Assembly (NCBI GenBank): GCA_964343805.1
Contig: CAYFLR010000023.1
Span: forward strand, 17,000-80,999
Length of the DNA stretch: 64,000 nt
Direction: 5' to 3'
Source of the DNA: CAYFLR01 sp964343805
Lineage (GTDB): Bacteria; Bdellovibrionota_B; Oligoflexia; CAYFLR01
Shown here: one piece after another, positions 44,828 to 53,746 of the stretch
How the letters are laid out: every line of letters begins with the position of its first letter
Numbering within the stretch: the first letter of the stretch is position 1
Position numbers and translations under genes: made by a program
Notes under the pieces: model-generated
What the model was told of the DNA's origin: nothing
The model's input: the letters and a program-made list of their open reading frames with translations, nothing else
The model's database searches: none

Positions 44828-47587
44828 GTGCATCCTAGATCTTCTATTTATTACGCTATCTTTGCATTATTACTTACTTTATTTTTAGCCTATCAAAACT
44901 GTGGGGGGAGCAAACAATCCACCTCTAAAAAGTCCAACTTGCAAAGTGTGGAAGCACCCAAGTCCAATTACCAATTTCAAAAGGATCGATTGCTTATCAC
45001 CTTTTTTGATATTAAGTCGGCCCAGCTGGTGGACTCCATGATGGAAGAAAATGATCAATTAGCAGATCAACCGGTGGATGTGCGTTCTCCTAATGATTTC
45101 AGCCGATTAAATGAGATGGATGAAACAGAGGAATTCTGTTCTTTTCTGGTGGCCGGTGATTGCCAAAAATCATTAACGACTCTGGAGGAGACGATTGATC
45201 GGATGGATGCGCGGGCCAAACAGGGTGAAATTTTAACCAAAAGTGAGAAGCAGACCATTCTTCGAGAATTTAATGAGGTGGCCAAAGATCCTCCCACCAC
45301 TCCCGAGCAAAAAGCTCAACTAGAGAGAATAGTAAATAAATTTAATGACTCTCGAGTTCGGGTTAAAGACAACATGGTCTCTGCGGTGAAGGAGGTTAAA
45401 TTAGGTAGTTTAATAAATTTAGCCCAGACAGCTGATATGGGTATAGGGGATATGTTAACATTAGGTACCAAAGCAGATACCAGAGCCAATGTAGAGGTAG
45501 ATACCGCTGTTCCTCCCAACCTTATGCCAGAATTTCTTAAAAAATTCGGATCCGCTGGGGTTCAAGGTGATTTTAGTGTGAGTACCAATGGAAGTGGCGA
45601 GGAGCAGATTAATGGTGCAGATGCAGATATTCGTATTTCAGGGGGGGATATGCTCCCCGATACTAAAGGCACCATGGATTTTAAATATGGCAAAGAAAAT
45701 AAAGGAGATGGGGCTCCAGCTATTACCAACCCTCAAGGAGAAGGGTATTCTTTACTGCTCAAAATAAATAGCGCAGATCGCTATAATCCACAAAGTGAAG
45801 AGCTTGATCAATATAGAAAAGATAAACACAACAAACACATTACTTACGGAACCAGAAGTGAGCAATATAGACAGATAGTTGATGACTACGAGCAAAAACT
45901 ACAGAAGAGAGCCAAAGATGAAGCACTTCCCAAAGGAAGTTTTGCCAATAGAGCCATATTGACAGTCGCCCAAAAACTAAAGATGGATCCGGAACCCATG
46001 CAAGCCTTGGCCCAAAATGTGAAAGAGACCGAGTTTAATGGTCGCTATATAGATGAAACATGGAAGGCAAGGGTGGATGGAACTTTTTATCGAAACGGAG
46101 GAGGCGGAGGGTTTGATGTGGTCCATCGTCCTTCAGCTGCTAGAGTTACTGGAAATTCCAGGATGACAGGGAAGAACCAATCCATTTTAAGAACCGATTA
46201 CCAGGTAGACATGCCGGGGATTGATGCCCGTGGAAATGCTGATTTAAATTTGGATAATTTCTATTACTATGGAAATTCTAAAGGGGAACATAGCTCTGGA
46301 GTCAAATTTAAATTTGATTGGGATGGAAATTTGGACAGTACCCAAACCCGCCTCAGGGACGGAGAATTAACCGCATTAGGCGGTCAAGTGAAAGCCCAGG
46401 TGGAGGGGGGATCCTTCGATCGAAATACCAAAACAGGAAAAGTGCAACTCTCTGGAGCAGCCCCTTCCTATGGGGGAACGGAATTTACCGGCGAATTAGA
46501 AGGGGGGCTCGACAATGCCAAAGGTCAGTTCAAAGGTCAGGCCCCAGGATATAAAATCAAGAGTTTTGATTTAGATGTGATCAAAGCCAATCCTAAAAAA
46601 CGCACCGGCGAGGCAATTTTAAATGTGGATCATGAACTGGGAGATGCCTCTTTAAAATTAAGTTCAGATAATGGACGTACAGCCACAGTGACGGGGGATG
46701 CTCATTACGATGAATTTGGAGGTTTTACTGCACAGGTTAAAGATGGGACAGTCAATATGGCAACGAAAGATGGCAATGTGGATACCCATATTACTTCCGA
46801 TCAAAATTATTTGGGAGAGGGAGGGAGCCTCGATGGAAAAGTTATATACAAAAACGGGATCCCTTATATGCCGCAAGGAAAACTGAACGCCCCTGAACAT
46901 GGGCTCACCGCCGATGTGGAAGCGGGTGCCAAAACCAAAGGATTAGATGCTTTTTATGCCAAGTTGACGAATGTACATCACGAAGCCAGTGGAGCCACCG
47001 GGACCTTCAATATCGAAAAAAATAAAAAAGGCCCGGCGGGATTTGACGGAGTGGTGAGACATGAAGATGCCGATTTTGGCAACACCACTGCCGAATTAGA
47101 AGGGAAGTTGGACGGTAACCAAGAAAAAATAGTAACCAAAGCTAACATTGAAAATGACTCCTTTGGCGGAGTTAAATCCGAAGGAGCAGAGGTTAGCTAC
47201 GATAAAAAGACGAAGGATTTTTTGATAAAAGGTGATGCCGAATTAGAAGCGGTGGAAAATTTAAAGGTTTCTTATAAAGCAGGAACTATGGAAGGAACTT
47301 TTGCTCGCATGTATGCTCAATTAAAAGGAAGTCACACCTCACAGGCTACCGCCGAAGAAAAAGCGGAGGGGGGTGAAGATCGGCAAACCACTTTTACGGG
47401 ACAAGGTAATTTTAGCAAGGAGAAAAAACAGGGCTGGGCCCGCACCGAAGTGAAAACGGATGCGGGAGCAGAGGGACTAGGTGCTGATGTGAATTTGGAA
47501 GGTCGACTTAAAGACGGAAAAGGTGAAGTTCTTGGCGACTTTAAAGGAAAAGGAAGCATTAATTGCCAACATATTAAAGACGATTGA
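44828..47587 (+). CDS. Large repetitive lipoprotein, probably interrupted at its 3' end
   Basis: A GTG start with CAGGAGG leads to a lipoprotein of 919 residues with the lipobox AYQNCGG. After an acidic, helical N-terminal part (about 30-200) the protein turns into a long run of short beta segments rich in Gly, Asp, Lys and Asn (about 400-905), such as ELEGGLDNAKGQFKG and EGRLKDGKGEVLGDF, suggesting an elongated beta structure; no named family is recognised. The end looks artificial. The phrase GKGSI at 47549-47560 is followed by NCQHIKDD and a stop, whereas the sequence directly after the ten-N gap starts with the same seven bases AAGCATT and continues in frame as SIDGLTGYISGKGDG. The natural gene probably runs on into 47646-48954. 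Confidence 0.65.
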   Translation: MHPRSSIYYAIFALLLTLFLAYQNCGGSKQSTSKKSNLQSVEAPKSNYQFQKDRLLITFFDIKSAQLVDSMMEENDQLADQPVDVRSPNDFSRLNEMDETEEFCSFLVAGDCQKSLTTLEETIDRMDARAKQGEILTKSEKQTILREFNEVAKDPPTTPEQKAQLERIVNKFNDSRVRVKDNMVSAVKEVKLGSLINLAQTADMGIGDMLTLGTKADTRANVEVDTAVPPNLMPEFLKKFGSAGVQGDFSVSTNGSGEEQINGADADIRISGGDMLPDTKGTMDFKYGKENKGDGAPAITNPQGEGYSLLLKINSADRYNPQSEELDQYRKDKHNKHITYGTRSEQYRQIVDDYEQKLQKRAKDEALPKGSFANRAILTVAQKLKMDPEPMQALAQNVKETEFNGRYIDETWKARVDGTFYRNGGGGGFDVVHRPSAARVTGNSRMTGKNQSILRTDYQVDMPGIDARGNADLNLDNFYYYGNSKGEHSSGVKFKFDWDGNLDSTQTRLRDGELTALGGQVKAQVEGGSFDRNTKTGKVQLSGAAPSYGGTEFTGELEGGLDNAKGQFKGQAPGYKIKSFDLDVIKANPKKRTGEAILNVDHELGDASLKLSSDNGRTATVTGDAHYDEFGGFTAQVKDGTVNMATKDGNVDTHITSDQNYLGEGGSLDGKVIYKNGIPYMPQGKLNAPEHGLTADVEAGAKTKGLDAFYAKLTNVHHEASGATGTFNIEKNKKGPAGFDGVVRHEDADFGNTTAELEGKLDGNQEKIVTKANIENDSFGGVKSEGAEVSYDKKTKDFLIKGDAELEAVENLKVSYKAGTMEGTFARMYAQLKGSHTSQATAEEKAEGGEDRQTTFTGQGNFSKEKKQGWARTEVKTDAGAEGLGADVNLEGRLKDGKGEVLGDFKGKGSINCQHIKDD

Positions 47588-47622
47588 TGCTATTGTAGTT
47601 CTAATTTCCTTTATAATAGCAT
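47588..47622 (+). terminator. Weak hairpin with T-rich tail near an assembly gap
   Basis: TGCTATT (47588-47594) pairs with AATAGCA (47615-47621), extendable by one base pair on the outside, then TATTTTTTA follows. The stem is AT-rich with a 20-base loop, so termination is doubtful. It lies in the stretch 47561-47635 that may not belong to this locus. Confidence 0.25.
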
Positions 47623-47635
47623 ATTTTTTAGATTA

Positions 47636-47645
47636 NNNNNNNNNN
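47636..47645. other. Assembly gap of ten N between two parts of a lipoprotein gene
   Basis: Ten N. The first seven bases after it (AAGCATT, 47646-47652) occur also at 47554-47560 in the upstream gene in the same reading phase, suggesting a mis-join with about 75 bases of foreign or alternative tail on the left side. Confidence 0.85.
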
Positions 47646-48954
47646 AAGCATTGATGGATTAACGGGTTATATATCTGGTAAAGGAGATGGCAAGAACAAT
47701 GAACTCAACGTTACCGGTTTAGATTATAGGGTAAAAAAAGACTTCCATGTTCCTAGTACCGAAATTGGTTTTGGTGACTATAAATTTAAAACTCCTGAGT
47801 TCTCTTATAATCTGGACGAGACAGTTAATCTACCGTCTTTAAAAATCGTTACCCGGGAAAAACCCGATGGGCAAATGGTGGCGGCTATTACCGGAATACC
47901 AGGTGAGTTTCCTATCAATTCGGTGTTGGATGTGGTTGAACCGGTTTTAAGTGGAAATGCCAGTGCTTCCATGGAAAGACTCAGACCACCTACTGCAGCT
48001 GGTGCAGATCAAGGGAGAGATAAAACCTTTGAAGAAAAAATATCTGAGTATGTTGGTTTTAAAATCGTAGATAAAATTAACGGGACTGAAACCGCTCCGG
48101 AATTAACCACCATTGTGACCGATAGTTTGGAATCCTATGGAAAAGAGAAGGTGAACCAAGCATGGCAATGGACTAAAGATGCCTCTATGGGAGTATTTAA
48201 TGATGTAAACAGTGGAACCCGGGCCATGGTTCGTGATTTCAGTAACAAAATGGTTAATGTGGGAAAAATGGCAGATGATGCTGCAACCGCGATTAAGGTT
48301 AACACTCTTCAAAGGTTACGCTCTCAGTTTCAAAGTGGCAAAGCCAATCTGGTGGCTATGCAAACAGGAAGAATGAAAGGGCCTTTATTAAGTGATCATC
48401 AAAAGTCATTATTAAAACCCTGTTTTAAAACGGAAGCCTACTTTTTAGCGGCGGATGTGATTATCTACGTAACAAATGGAATTGACCGTTGTGGAGATAC
48501 TCTCATTGTAAGTGCTCAAAGTAAGGCCCAACAAGAGCCTGTCAATATTACAGCGAAGTTTAGTAAGTTAGGGGAGTTTCCTTACAACCAAAACTCCACT
48601 TGGGTAGTAAGAAAAATTGAATGGCCAGATTCCATTAAAGACAGTGAATTAACCAAAGCCTGGCCAGCCCATAATATTCTAAATAATACGCTTTCAACCG
48701 ATCTTTTAATCAATGCCATTACAGCTGTGAAAGAGCAGAAAAGTATAATTTATGCCAGATATATTGCCGAAGAGCAGTGTTTAATGTACCAAAGAGCCGG
48801 TATAAATAATACTAGGATTTGTGATCTATCCAAAGATTTAATCGTTTGGGAAGGAGTGCAAGCCGCCGCTTACCAAGAGTTTATAAATGAGGTGGAAGTG
48901 CTCTTGTTTGAACAAGCCTATCATGCGCAAAAAGATCTTCATGAGGAAGAGTGA
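47646..48954 (+). CDS. C-terminal part of a large repetitive protein, start lost at gap
   Basis: The open frame runs from the assembly gap to the stop at 48954 without a preceding start, so the N-terminus is missing; the first internal ATG is at 47875. The first 75 residues (SIDGLTGYISGKGDG, then LNVTGLDYRVKKDF) have the same Gly/Lys/Asp beta-repeat style as the end of the 919-residue lipoprotein and most likely continue it. The rest is different: a helical segment (about 130-220) and a C-terminal domain (about 260-430) containing CFKTEAYFLAADVIIYV and paired cysteines, of no family I recognise. If joined, the full protein would be about 1340 residues. Confidence 0.6.
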
Positions 48955-49107
48955 TAAGAAATGCTTTATAAAATTTTATTTAATTTATATTGACCTTTTC
49001 TAATCCAGTTAAACTATTAAAATTAAAAATAATATTTATTATACTCAAGCTATTCTTTTAAATGGTCGAGTCCTTGGTTATCTAGCAATATTAAAGGGAG
49101 GATCACT

Positions 49108-49560
49108 ATGGAATATAAGAACAACCGCAATCCTTTTACTTCAAAAGGGGTTATCTGCCGAAGAGATTATTTGATTTCAAATTTATTTATCTATATTGTA
49201 GTAGGAATACCTGTTTCAATGGCTTTATTGGTGATCGCCAATAGTACGGGTTTACCTGCGGCGCTTGTACCCATAGGTTATGCTTTTGTGGTGCTTTCTT
49301 TATATTTCATAAATGATCTAAAGCGCATTAGAGATATTTTAGGGAATAATGAATTGGCCGTACCCATTGCACTCGGCATCCAAGTAACTGTTCTTTTACC
49401 TCTGTTTGCAGCTTTGTTTGACATGGGCAGTCTATCGACTATTTTAGGTTATGCCGTTCATGTTATCCACCTCGTAATGTTAGGCCTCCCAGGAAAAATT
49501 ACGAGTGGCAGTGCAGATATCAAAGAGAAAGATAACGAGCAAGATAAGAATGCAGCCTAG
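49108..49560 (+). CDS. DUF805-like small membrane protein
   Basis: A 150-residue inner-membrane protein with four hydrophobic helices (about 24-45, 50-68, 85-105 and 110-130) and a charged tail. The opening NPFTSKGVICRRDYLISNLF resembles the DUF805 start (hydrophobic, GR-x-x-R-x-x-Y/W), and LKRIRDILGNNE occupies the place of the DUF805 loop between helices. Function of DUF805 proteins is not known. AGGGAGG precedes the ATG. It is followed after two bases by the HAD phosphatase gene, which is probably translated by coupling. Confidence 0.5.
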   Translation: MEYKNNRNPFTSKGVICRRDYLISNLFIYIVVGIPVSMALLVIANSTGLPAALVPIGYAFVVLSLYFINDLKRIRDILGNNELAVPIALGIQVTVLLPLFAALFDMGSLSTILGYAVHVIHLVMLGLPGKITSGSADIKEKDNEQDKNAA

Positions 49561-49562
49561 CT

Positions 49563-50189
49563 ATGTTTGTTATTTTTGATTTAGATGGCACCCTTTATGA
49601 TACCTCTTCTTCGTTGTGCCCTTCTATATTCCGAACTTGCAGTGAATTTGATTTACAAGAACCCACGAGAGAAGAAATTTTAAAAGAGGTTCATGGATCT
49701 GCCTCCACTTTTTATCGAAGGCTTTTTCCTTCGCTTAGTTCCGAGGAAGCCGATCGCTTTTCAAAAAAGGCCTTCTCTTATGAGCTCGAAGAAATTAAAA
49801 AGAGTGGAGCCCTCTATGAGGGAGTGAAAGAACTGTTATTTTCTTTGCAAAAAGAGCATCAACTCGCCATTTGTTCCAATGGAGGAAAGCTATACATTGA
49901 AACCATTTTAACTCACTTTGATCTAGATAATTTTTTTTTAGATGTCTCTCCGAGTGATGGGGGAGATGCCAAAGTACAAAGATTAAAAGCTCTTTGCGAT
50001 AAATACTCTTTTGATGCGGTGATGGTGGGAGATCGAGATGGAGATTTTATTGCCGCAAGAGAGGTGGGCATTCCTTCCATTGGTGTTTCCTATGGCTTTG
50101 GCAGTGAAGAGGAACTCGCCAAGGCGAGCCGGGTGGTGGCCCGAGTGAAAGAGATTGAAGGTGAAATCAATCTTTATTTTTCGGTATAA
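49563..50189 (+). CDS. HAD-superfamily phosphatase (phosphoglycolate phosphatase-like)
   Basis: A 208-residue haloacid-dehalogenase-type hydrolase. Motif I is FDLDGTLYDT (residues 4-13) with the nucleophile Asp; motif II is LAICSNGG; the motif III Lys probably lies in DAKVQRLKAL; motif IV is MVGDRDGDFIAA. A helical cap (about 15-85) places it with subclass I phosphoglycolate phosphatase/PGMB-type enzymes. Substrate cannot be told from sequence. There is little ribosome site upstream and the ATG is two bases after the preceding stop, so translation is likely coupled. Its 3' end overlaps the convergent MscS gene by 16 bases. Confidence 0.88.
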   Translation: MFVIFDLDGTLYDTSSSLCPSIFRTCSEFDLQEPTREEILKEVHGSASTFYRRLFPSLSSEEADRFSKKAFSYELEEIKKSGALYEGVKELLFSLQKEHQLAICSNGGKLYIETILTHFDLDNFFLDVSPSDGGDAKVQRLKALCDKYSFDAVMVGDRDGDFIAAREVGIPSIGVSYGFGSEEELAKASRVVARVKEIEGEINLYFSV

Positions 50190-51004
50190 AGATGCACATC
50201 CCTTTGTGGGTAAGGAATAGAGATTTTAGCTTCATCCAGCACGTATTTCATCTTTTCATTGAGTTCAAAAAATACGGTCCAGTAATCCTCTGTTTTGCAC
50301 CAAGGTCTGAGTACTAAATTGATGGAGTTATCACCATACTCAGTGACTCCCACGAAGGCAGCTGGTTCTTTTAATACTTTGGGATGCTCATTGCACATTT
50401 TGGTCAAAATAGCGAGAGCGGTTTTAATATCATCATCATAGCCAATCCCGATGGACATATTGAGTCGCCTGGTTTCCATGGCCGTTACATTGCGGATGAT
50501 TCCTCCCGCTAAAGGGCCATTGGGGATAATGACTTTTTGCTGATCTGCCCGGGTAATTATAGTGCAAAAGACATCGATTTGTTGAACGGTTCCCTCTTCT
50601 CCTTGAGCTACAATGTAGTCTCCTTTTTTAAAGGGTCTAAATATAAGTAACAAAACTCCACCAGCAAAANNNNNNNNNNAATTTGCTAAACTGCCTTGCA
50701 GGGCTAAACCTACAGCTAAACCAGCAGCACCGATCACTGCCACAAAAGAGGTGGTTTCAATTCCCACCATGGAAGCCACCGAGATTAAAAGCAGTGCTTT
50801 TAACGTCCACTTTATGAGGTTCGTTAAGAAGGGGCGTAAAATGGGGTCGATATTCTGTTTCTCTAGGAGTTTTTTCACTAATTTGGTGAAACCATTAACC
50901 AGCCACAATCCCACTATTAAAACCACAGTGGCCAATAGCAGTTTGGGACCATAGAGTAAAAGTAAATTCCATAAACTTTCGCTGTAACTATTAATTTGGG
51001 TCAT
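50174..51004 (-). CDS. MscS-family small-conductance mechanosensitive channel
   Basis: A channel of about 272 residues (276 with the gap). Three membrane helices lead into the pore helix VIGAAGLAVGLALQGSLAN, which has the Gly/Ala packing pattern of MscS, followed by the beta domain (FRPFKKGDYI, then IPNGPLAGGIIRNVT) and the alpha/beta C-terminal domain. It releases solutes during hypo-osmotic shock. A ten-N gap at 50670-50679 sits exactly between LAN and FAGGVLLLIF. In the family these two segments are directly joined, so the four X residues are almost surely an artefact: the two flanks overlap by TT. The ATG has AGGGAGC upstream. Confidence 0.93.
   Translation of the reverse strand: MTQINSYSESLWNLLLLYGPKLLLATVVLIVGLWLVNGFTKLVKKLLEKQNIDPILRPFLTNLIKWTLKALLLISVASMVGIETTSFVAVIGAAGLAVGLALQGSLANXXXXFAGGVLLLIFRPFKKGDYIVAQGEEGTVQQIDVFCTIITRADQQKVIIPNGPLAGGIIRNVTAMETRRLNMSIGIGYDDDIKTALAILTKMCNEHPKVLKEPAAFVGVTEYGDNSINLVLRPWCKTEDYWTVFFELNEKMKYVLDEAKISIPYPQRDVHLYTEK
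50670..50679. other. Artificial ten-N gap in the mscS gene
   Basis: The minus-strand flanks read TTAGCAAATT before and TTTTGCTGG after the N run. Joining with a two-base TT overlap restores LANFAGG, as in other MscS proteins, and removes exactly twelve bases. Confidence 0.85.
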
Positions 51005-51150
51005 AAGTGCTCCCTAAGAAAAATAAAATCAAAAAAGTTTGGCTCACCCTATTATCTAAGCTCCTGATATGCAACTTAAATTCGTGATGGCTAAAGTAAG
51101 TTACTGAATATTCCGGAAAATTAAGAGAGCGGGTAAAAAAGGAGATTTTT

Positions 51151-51636
51151 ATGCCATTACGTAATACTCATCTCAAAACGAACAAATACATTGTTTTGCC
51201 TGTCGTGCTGTCAGCAAGTTATCTGTTTATATGCAAAGATCTTTTTACCTTATTCGTAGGGAGTTTGGCTTTTTTATATGGTACTTATTTTTGCAGTCCG
51301 GATGATTTTGATGGGGCCTATAAAACCAAATTACTTAGCTTAAGGGGAATTCTTACTCTTCCATTTCGCGTGAGTTCTCGCTTTTTTAAGCATCGAGGTC
51401 TGAGCCATCATCTTATTTGGGGGCCGGTTTTTAAGTTGCTTTTCATAGGTTTCATTTGGTATGGGGGGGCTTATTTATTTTCTGTTCTCATAGCCCCTCT
51501 CCAGATGCAATATGTTCTTGATTATGTAAATCAGTATCCTGAAATCTTTTGGTATGGAGTGGCTTGCTTGTATCTCAGCGATGTATCCCATATCTTCCTT
51601 GACTCAGCATCTAGATTGGCTAGGTTAGCCCTTTAA
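51151..51636 (+). CDS. DUF2227-like membrane metal-binding protein
   Basis: A 161-residue protein with three or four hydrophobic segments. Histidine/aspartate patches at family-like spacing are present: CSPDDFD (about 50), FFKHRGLSHHLIWG (about 78-91) and YLSDVSHIFLDSAS (about 141-154). This pattern of an SPD motif, HRGxSHH and DxxHxxLD is that of the DUF2227 group of putative metal-binding membrane hydrolases. AAGGAG precedes the ATG. It is followed in the same direction by a small hypothetical gene. Function unknown. Confidence 0.65.
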   Translation: MPLRNTHLKTNKYIVLPVVLSASYLFICKDLFTLFVGSLAFLYGTYFCSPDDFDGAYKTKLLSLRGILTLPFRVSSRFFKHRGLSHHLIWGPVFKLLFIGFIWYGGAYLFSVLIAPLQMQYVLDYVNQYPEIFWYGVACLYLSDVSHIFLDSASRLARLAL

Positions 51637-51660
51637 AAATATGAATTTGAGGAGTAACCG

Positions 51661-52029
51661 ATGCAAAATCAGATGGACTTTGACCGATATAGCCCGGATG
51701 TGGACCAAGAAGCCACCAAACAAAAACTCAACCAACTCATTACCGAAAGGCTCTTTGAATTAGCCAAGTTTCATGGGATTAAGTTAATTAACAACCCCGA
51801 TGGCTCATTCAATTTTGCTTTCAAACCGGTGGATATCTATCCCAATAATTTTAATAAATCAGAGCAAGCGATTTTAACTGCGGGTGATGGATCTGAAGAG
51901 TCCATTGATCAAGCCTGTCAGTCTCTGCTGAATCGTCTGCAAGACTACGCCGTGGGCTCCGTTTTTGCTGCCTGGGATGTGGGAACACCTGAAATTATTG
52001 AGAAATGTTTGGTGTTAAAAGAGAATTAA
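51661..52029 (+). CDS. Hypothetical soluble protein
   Basis: A 122-residue cytoplasmic protein with no signal peptide or membrane helix. It is acidic and looks mainly helical (residues 15-45 and 90-110) around a short beta region, GIKLINNPDGSFNFAFK. I recognise no family. It has a strong ribosome site, GAGGAG, and follows the DUF2227-like gene by 24 bases, so the two are probably co-transcribed. Its stop codon overlaps the 3' end of the convergent gene at 52026. Confidence 0.55.
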   Translation: MQNQMDFDRYSPDVDQEATKQKLNQLITERLFELAKFHGIKLINNPDGSFNFAFKPVDIYPNNFNKSEQAILTAGDGSEESIDQACQSLLNRLQDYAVGSVFAAWDVGTPEIIEKCLVLKEN

Positions 52030-53210
52030 TTCTCCATGCTGAAATCTAATTCTAGGGGGAGAGACCGTCCGAAGGTAGGATCTCCTCTTTGTTCTCTTCG
52101 ATAATAATTTTCTGCGGCCTGCTTCTGTCTTTCTACCTCACGGAGATAGTCGTTTTTCAGATAAGATCGCTCCATAATGAATTTGCAGGCTTCACTCTCT
52201 ATGAGATTTCCGTTAAAATTTTCTTCTATGAAACCCGCGAGTTTTTTGGATTTTTTATCTTGCTGGATGTATTCGGTAATCAGATAAGCGATCCCATCCA
52301 CAGCTAAGAGTGAGAGCGCCAGCGTATTTCCAAGAATAGCTTTTAAGGGAGGGGCCACCGTCCGAAAAAGATTCACGCAGCTGGTTTTTTTGAACATGCC
52401 TGCAAATTTCATGCGATCAATCGCTTCATAACGATCGTGCAGTCTTACTTGGATCCGTTCTAAACTACCTAGGCTGGATCTTAAATGATCTAAGGAGCGT
52501 TTATGCTTTTTAGAACTTTCCAACTCTCCTTGGGCGACTTTATTCTCTTTACGAGCTATTTCACCTTCAAGTCTGCCTTTTGCATAGTCTATAGCTGATA
52601 AAAACTCAGCGGATTTTCCTATTCGAGGGGTGGAGGTTAAAACTTGCTTTTTAATTTCTAAGTATCTTTCATATTTTGCCTTTGCTTCTGGTTTTCCTTT
52701 TTCTTTCTTGAGAGCTTCATGCTCATCATAGGAGAGACTCTTTTGGCCAAAAAGCAGCGGATTAAACCCTTCGCTTAATAGATGCTTTCTCAGTTCTCTC
52801 ACCGTTTTCTTTTGCTCAAAGGCTAACTCTTCCTTGATGATAGAGCTACCTAACCGTTCATCTCGATAGGCCCCGAGAGCGATTTTCTCTCTTTGGATTT
52901 GATTCTCCATAATATTGGAACGGTTAATCAGAAAGTCACTGGCTCTTCTCGAAATGCTGCTGGCTGCAAAACTCGCAACCACGATGGCATGCAACCAGCT
53001 AGGAATTGAGTTTTCCTCCTCAATTATTTGATGCCATACGGATTCAATGGTTATATAGCGGGCGCAACTAAAATACTCACTATTACTGTAGACAGAGGAT
53101 CTGCTGAGGGTAAGTCTTTGTTCAGTCAGAGGTGGTGCAGGATTGGCAATTAGTTGAGGTAACAGGATCAGGGTAAAAAGCAACAATTTGAGCTTCATAT
53201 TTGGTTCCAT
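52026..53210 (-). CDS. Exported helical/coiled-coil protein of unknown function
   Basis: A 394-residue protein with an N-terminal signal peptide (MKLKLLLFTLILLPQLIA, cleavage probably after the Ala before NPAPP). The mature part is largely charged and helical with likely coiled coils (about 95-260). A short hydrophobic stretch lies near residues 300-330 (ILGNTLALSLLAVDGIAYL), which may be a membrane anchor. A few Cys are present, including C49 and one near 338. No family is recognised. The ATG at 53198 begins the signal peptide most naturally; the one at 53210 adds four residues. It may be expressed from the repeat-bearing intergenic region upstream. Confidence 0.55.
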   Translation of the reverse strand: MEPNMKLKLLLFTLILLPQLIANPAPPLTEQRLTLSRSSVYSNSEYFSCARYITIESVWHQIIEEENSIPSWLHAIVVASFAASSISRRASDFLINRSNIMENQIQREKIALGAYRDERLGSSIIKEELAFEQKKTVRELRKHLLSEGFNPLLFGQKSLSYDEHEALKKEKGKPEAKAKYERYLEIKKQVLTSTPRIGKSAEFLSAIDYAKGRLEGEIARKENKVAQGELESSKKHKRSLDHLRSSLGSLERIQVRLHDRYEAIDRMKFAGMFKKTSCVNLFRTVAPPLKAILGNTLALSLLAVDGIAYLITEYIQQDKKSKKLAGFIEENFNGNLIESEACKFIMERSYLKNDYLREVERQKQAAENYYRREQRGDPTFGRSLPLELDFSMEN

Positions 53211-53746
53211 TTTTTAAAGGCGTTTTTTCCATTTTACAAAATCTGAGGGGAATCTTCAAATTAGAGAGCGGGGAGGGGAGAGGTGTGACAAAACTAGCAT
53301 TATAAAAATTATAACAGTACTTTTGACACAAAATTAGGTGAAAATTGTGTCAAAACAGGGGTTATGGAGGTAATAAGCTGAGTATTGACACTAAAACGAG
53401 GTAAAATCGTGTCAAAACTGGAGTTATAGAATTTATAAACAGACTTTTGGCAATAATAGGGCAATTAACACTTACCATAACCACTCTAATAGCTTTGTAA
53501 CCCCCTTTTTTAGTTCAAAAACGGCACCAAATGCTGTTCTTAGAATATGAGTGACAGCTCATGCCACACTCTTCCCGCTCGCTACTCCTTGGGGATAGAA
53601 CGTATTGCGTCATTACAAAATCACCCTCAATAATGAAAAATTCCAGAAGGATATAACTACCTGTAAGTACAAAGAAATATGGTAAAAATCAACTGTCTTC
53701 ACCAGAATGTCGAAAAGAACTTATATACAAAGTGAGGAGTTTCATT
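53211..53746. other. Intergenic region with tandem repeats between divergent genes
   Basis: A 536-bp gene-free region. Its left half holds the 62-bp-period repeats described separately. The right half (53460-53700) has no convincing frame; a 31-codon frame from 53554 lacks a ribosome site. Just before the esterase gene, TTCAC..TGTCGAAAAG (53694-53717) resembles the sequence before the lipoprotein gene at 44828 and may be a shared promoter element. Confidence 0.5.
53283..53460. repeat. Tandem repeat with 62-bp period containing inverted repeats
   Basis: Two full units (53321-53382 and 53383-53444) match at 44 of 62 positions without gaps by hand count. Partial units flank them: GTGACAAAAC at 53285 falls exactly 62 bases before GTGTCAAAAC at 53347, and TTTTGGCA at 53445 exactly 62 after the unit start at 53383. 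Each full unit contains an inverted repeat, TTGACAC and GTGTCAA with 17-19 bases between, for example 53321-53329 with 53347-53355. The layout suggests repeated binding sites for one protein. Confidence 0.7.

Noticed and set aside
53277..53462. CRISPR array
   Set aside because: The 62-bp units are contiguous, about 71 percent alike and without unique spacers; no cas gene is near.
53554..53649. 31-codon frame in the intergenic region before the esterase gene
   Set aside because: No ribosome site and no recognisable composition; expected by chance at this length.
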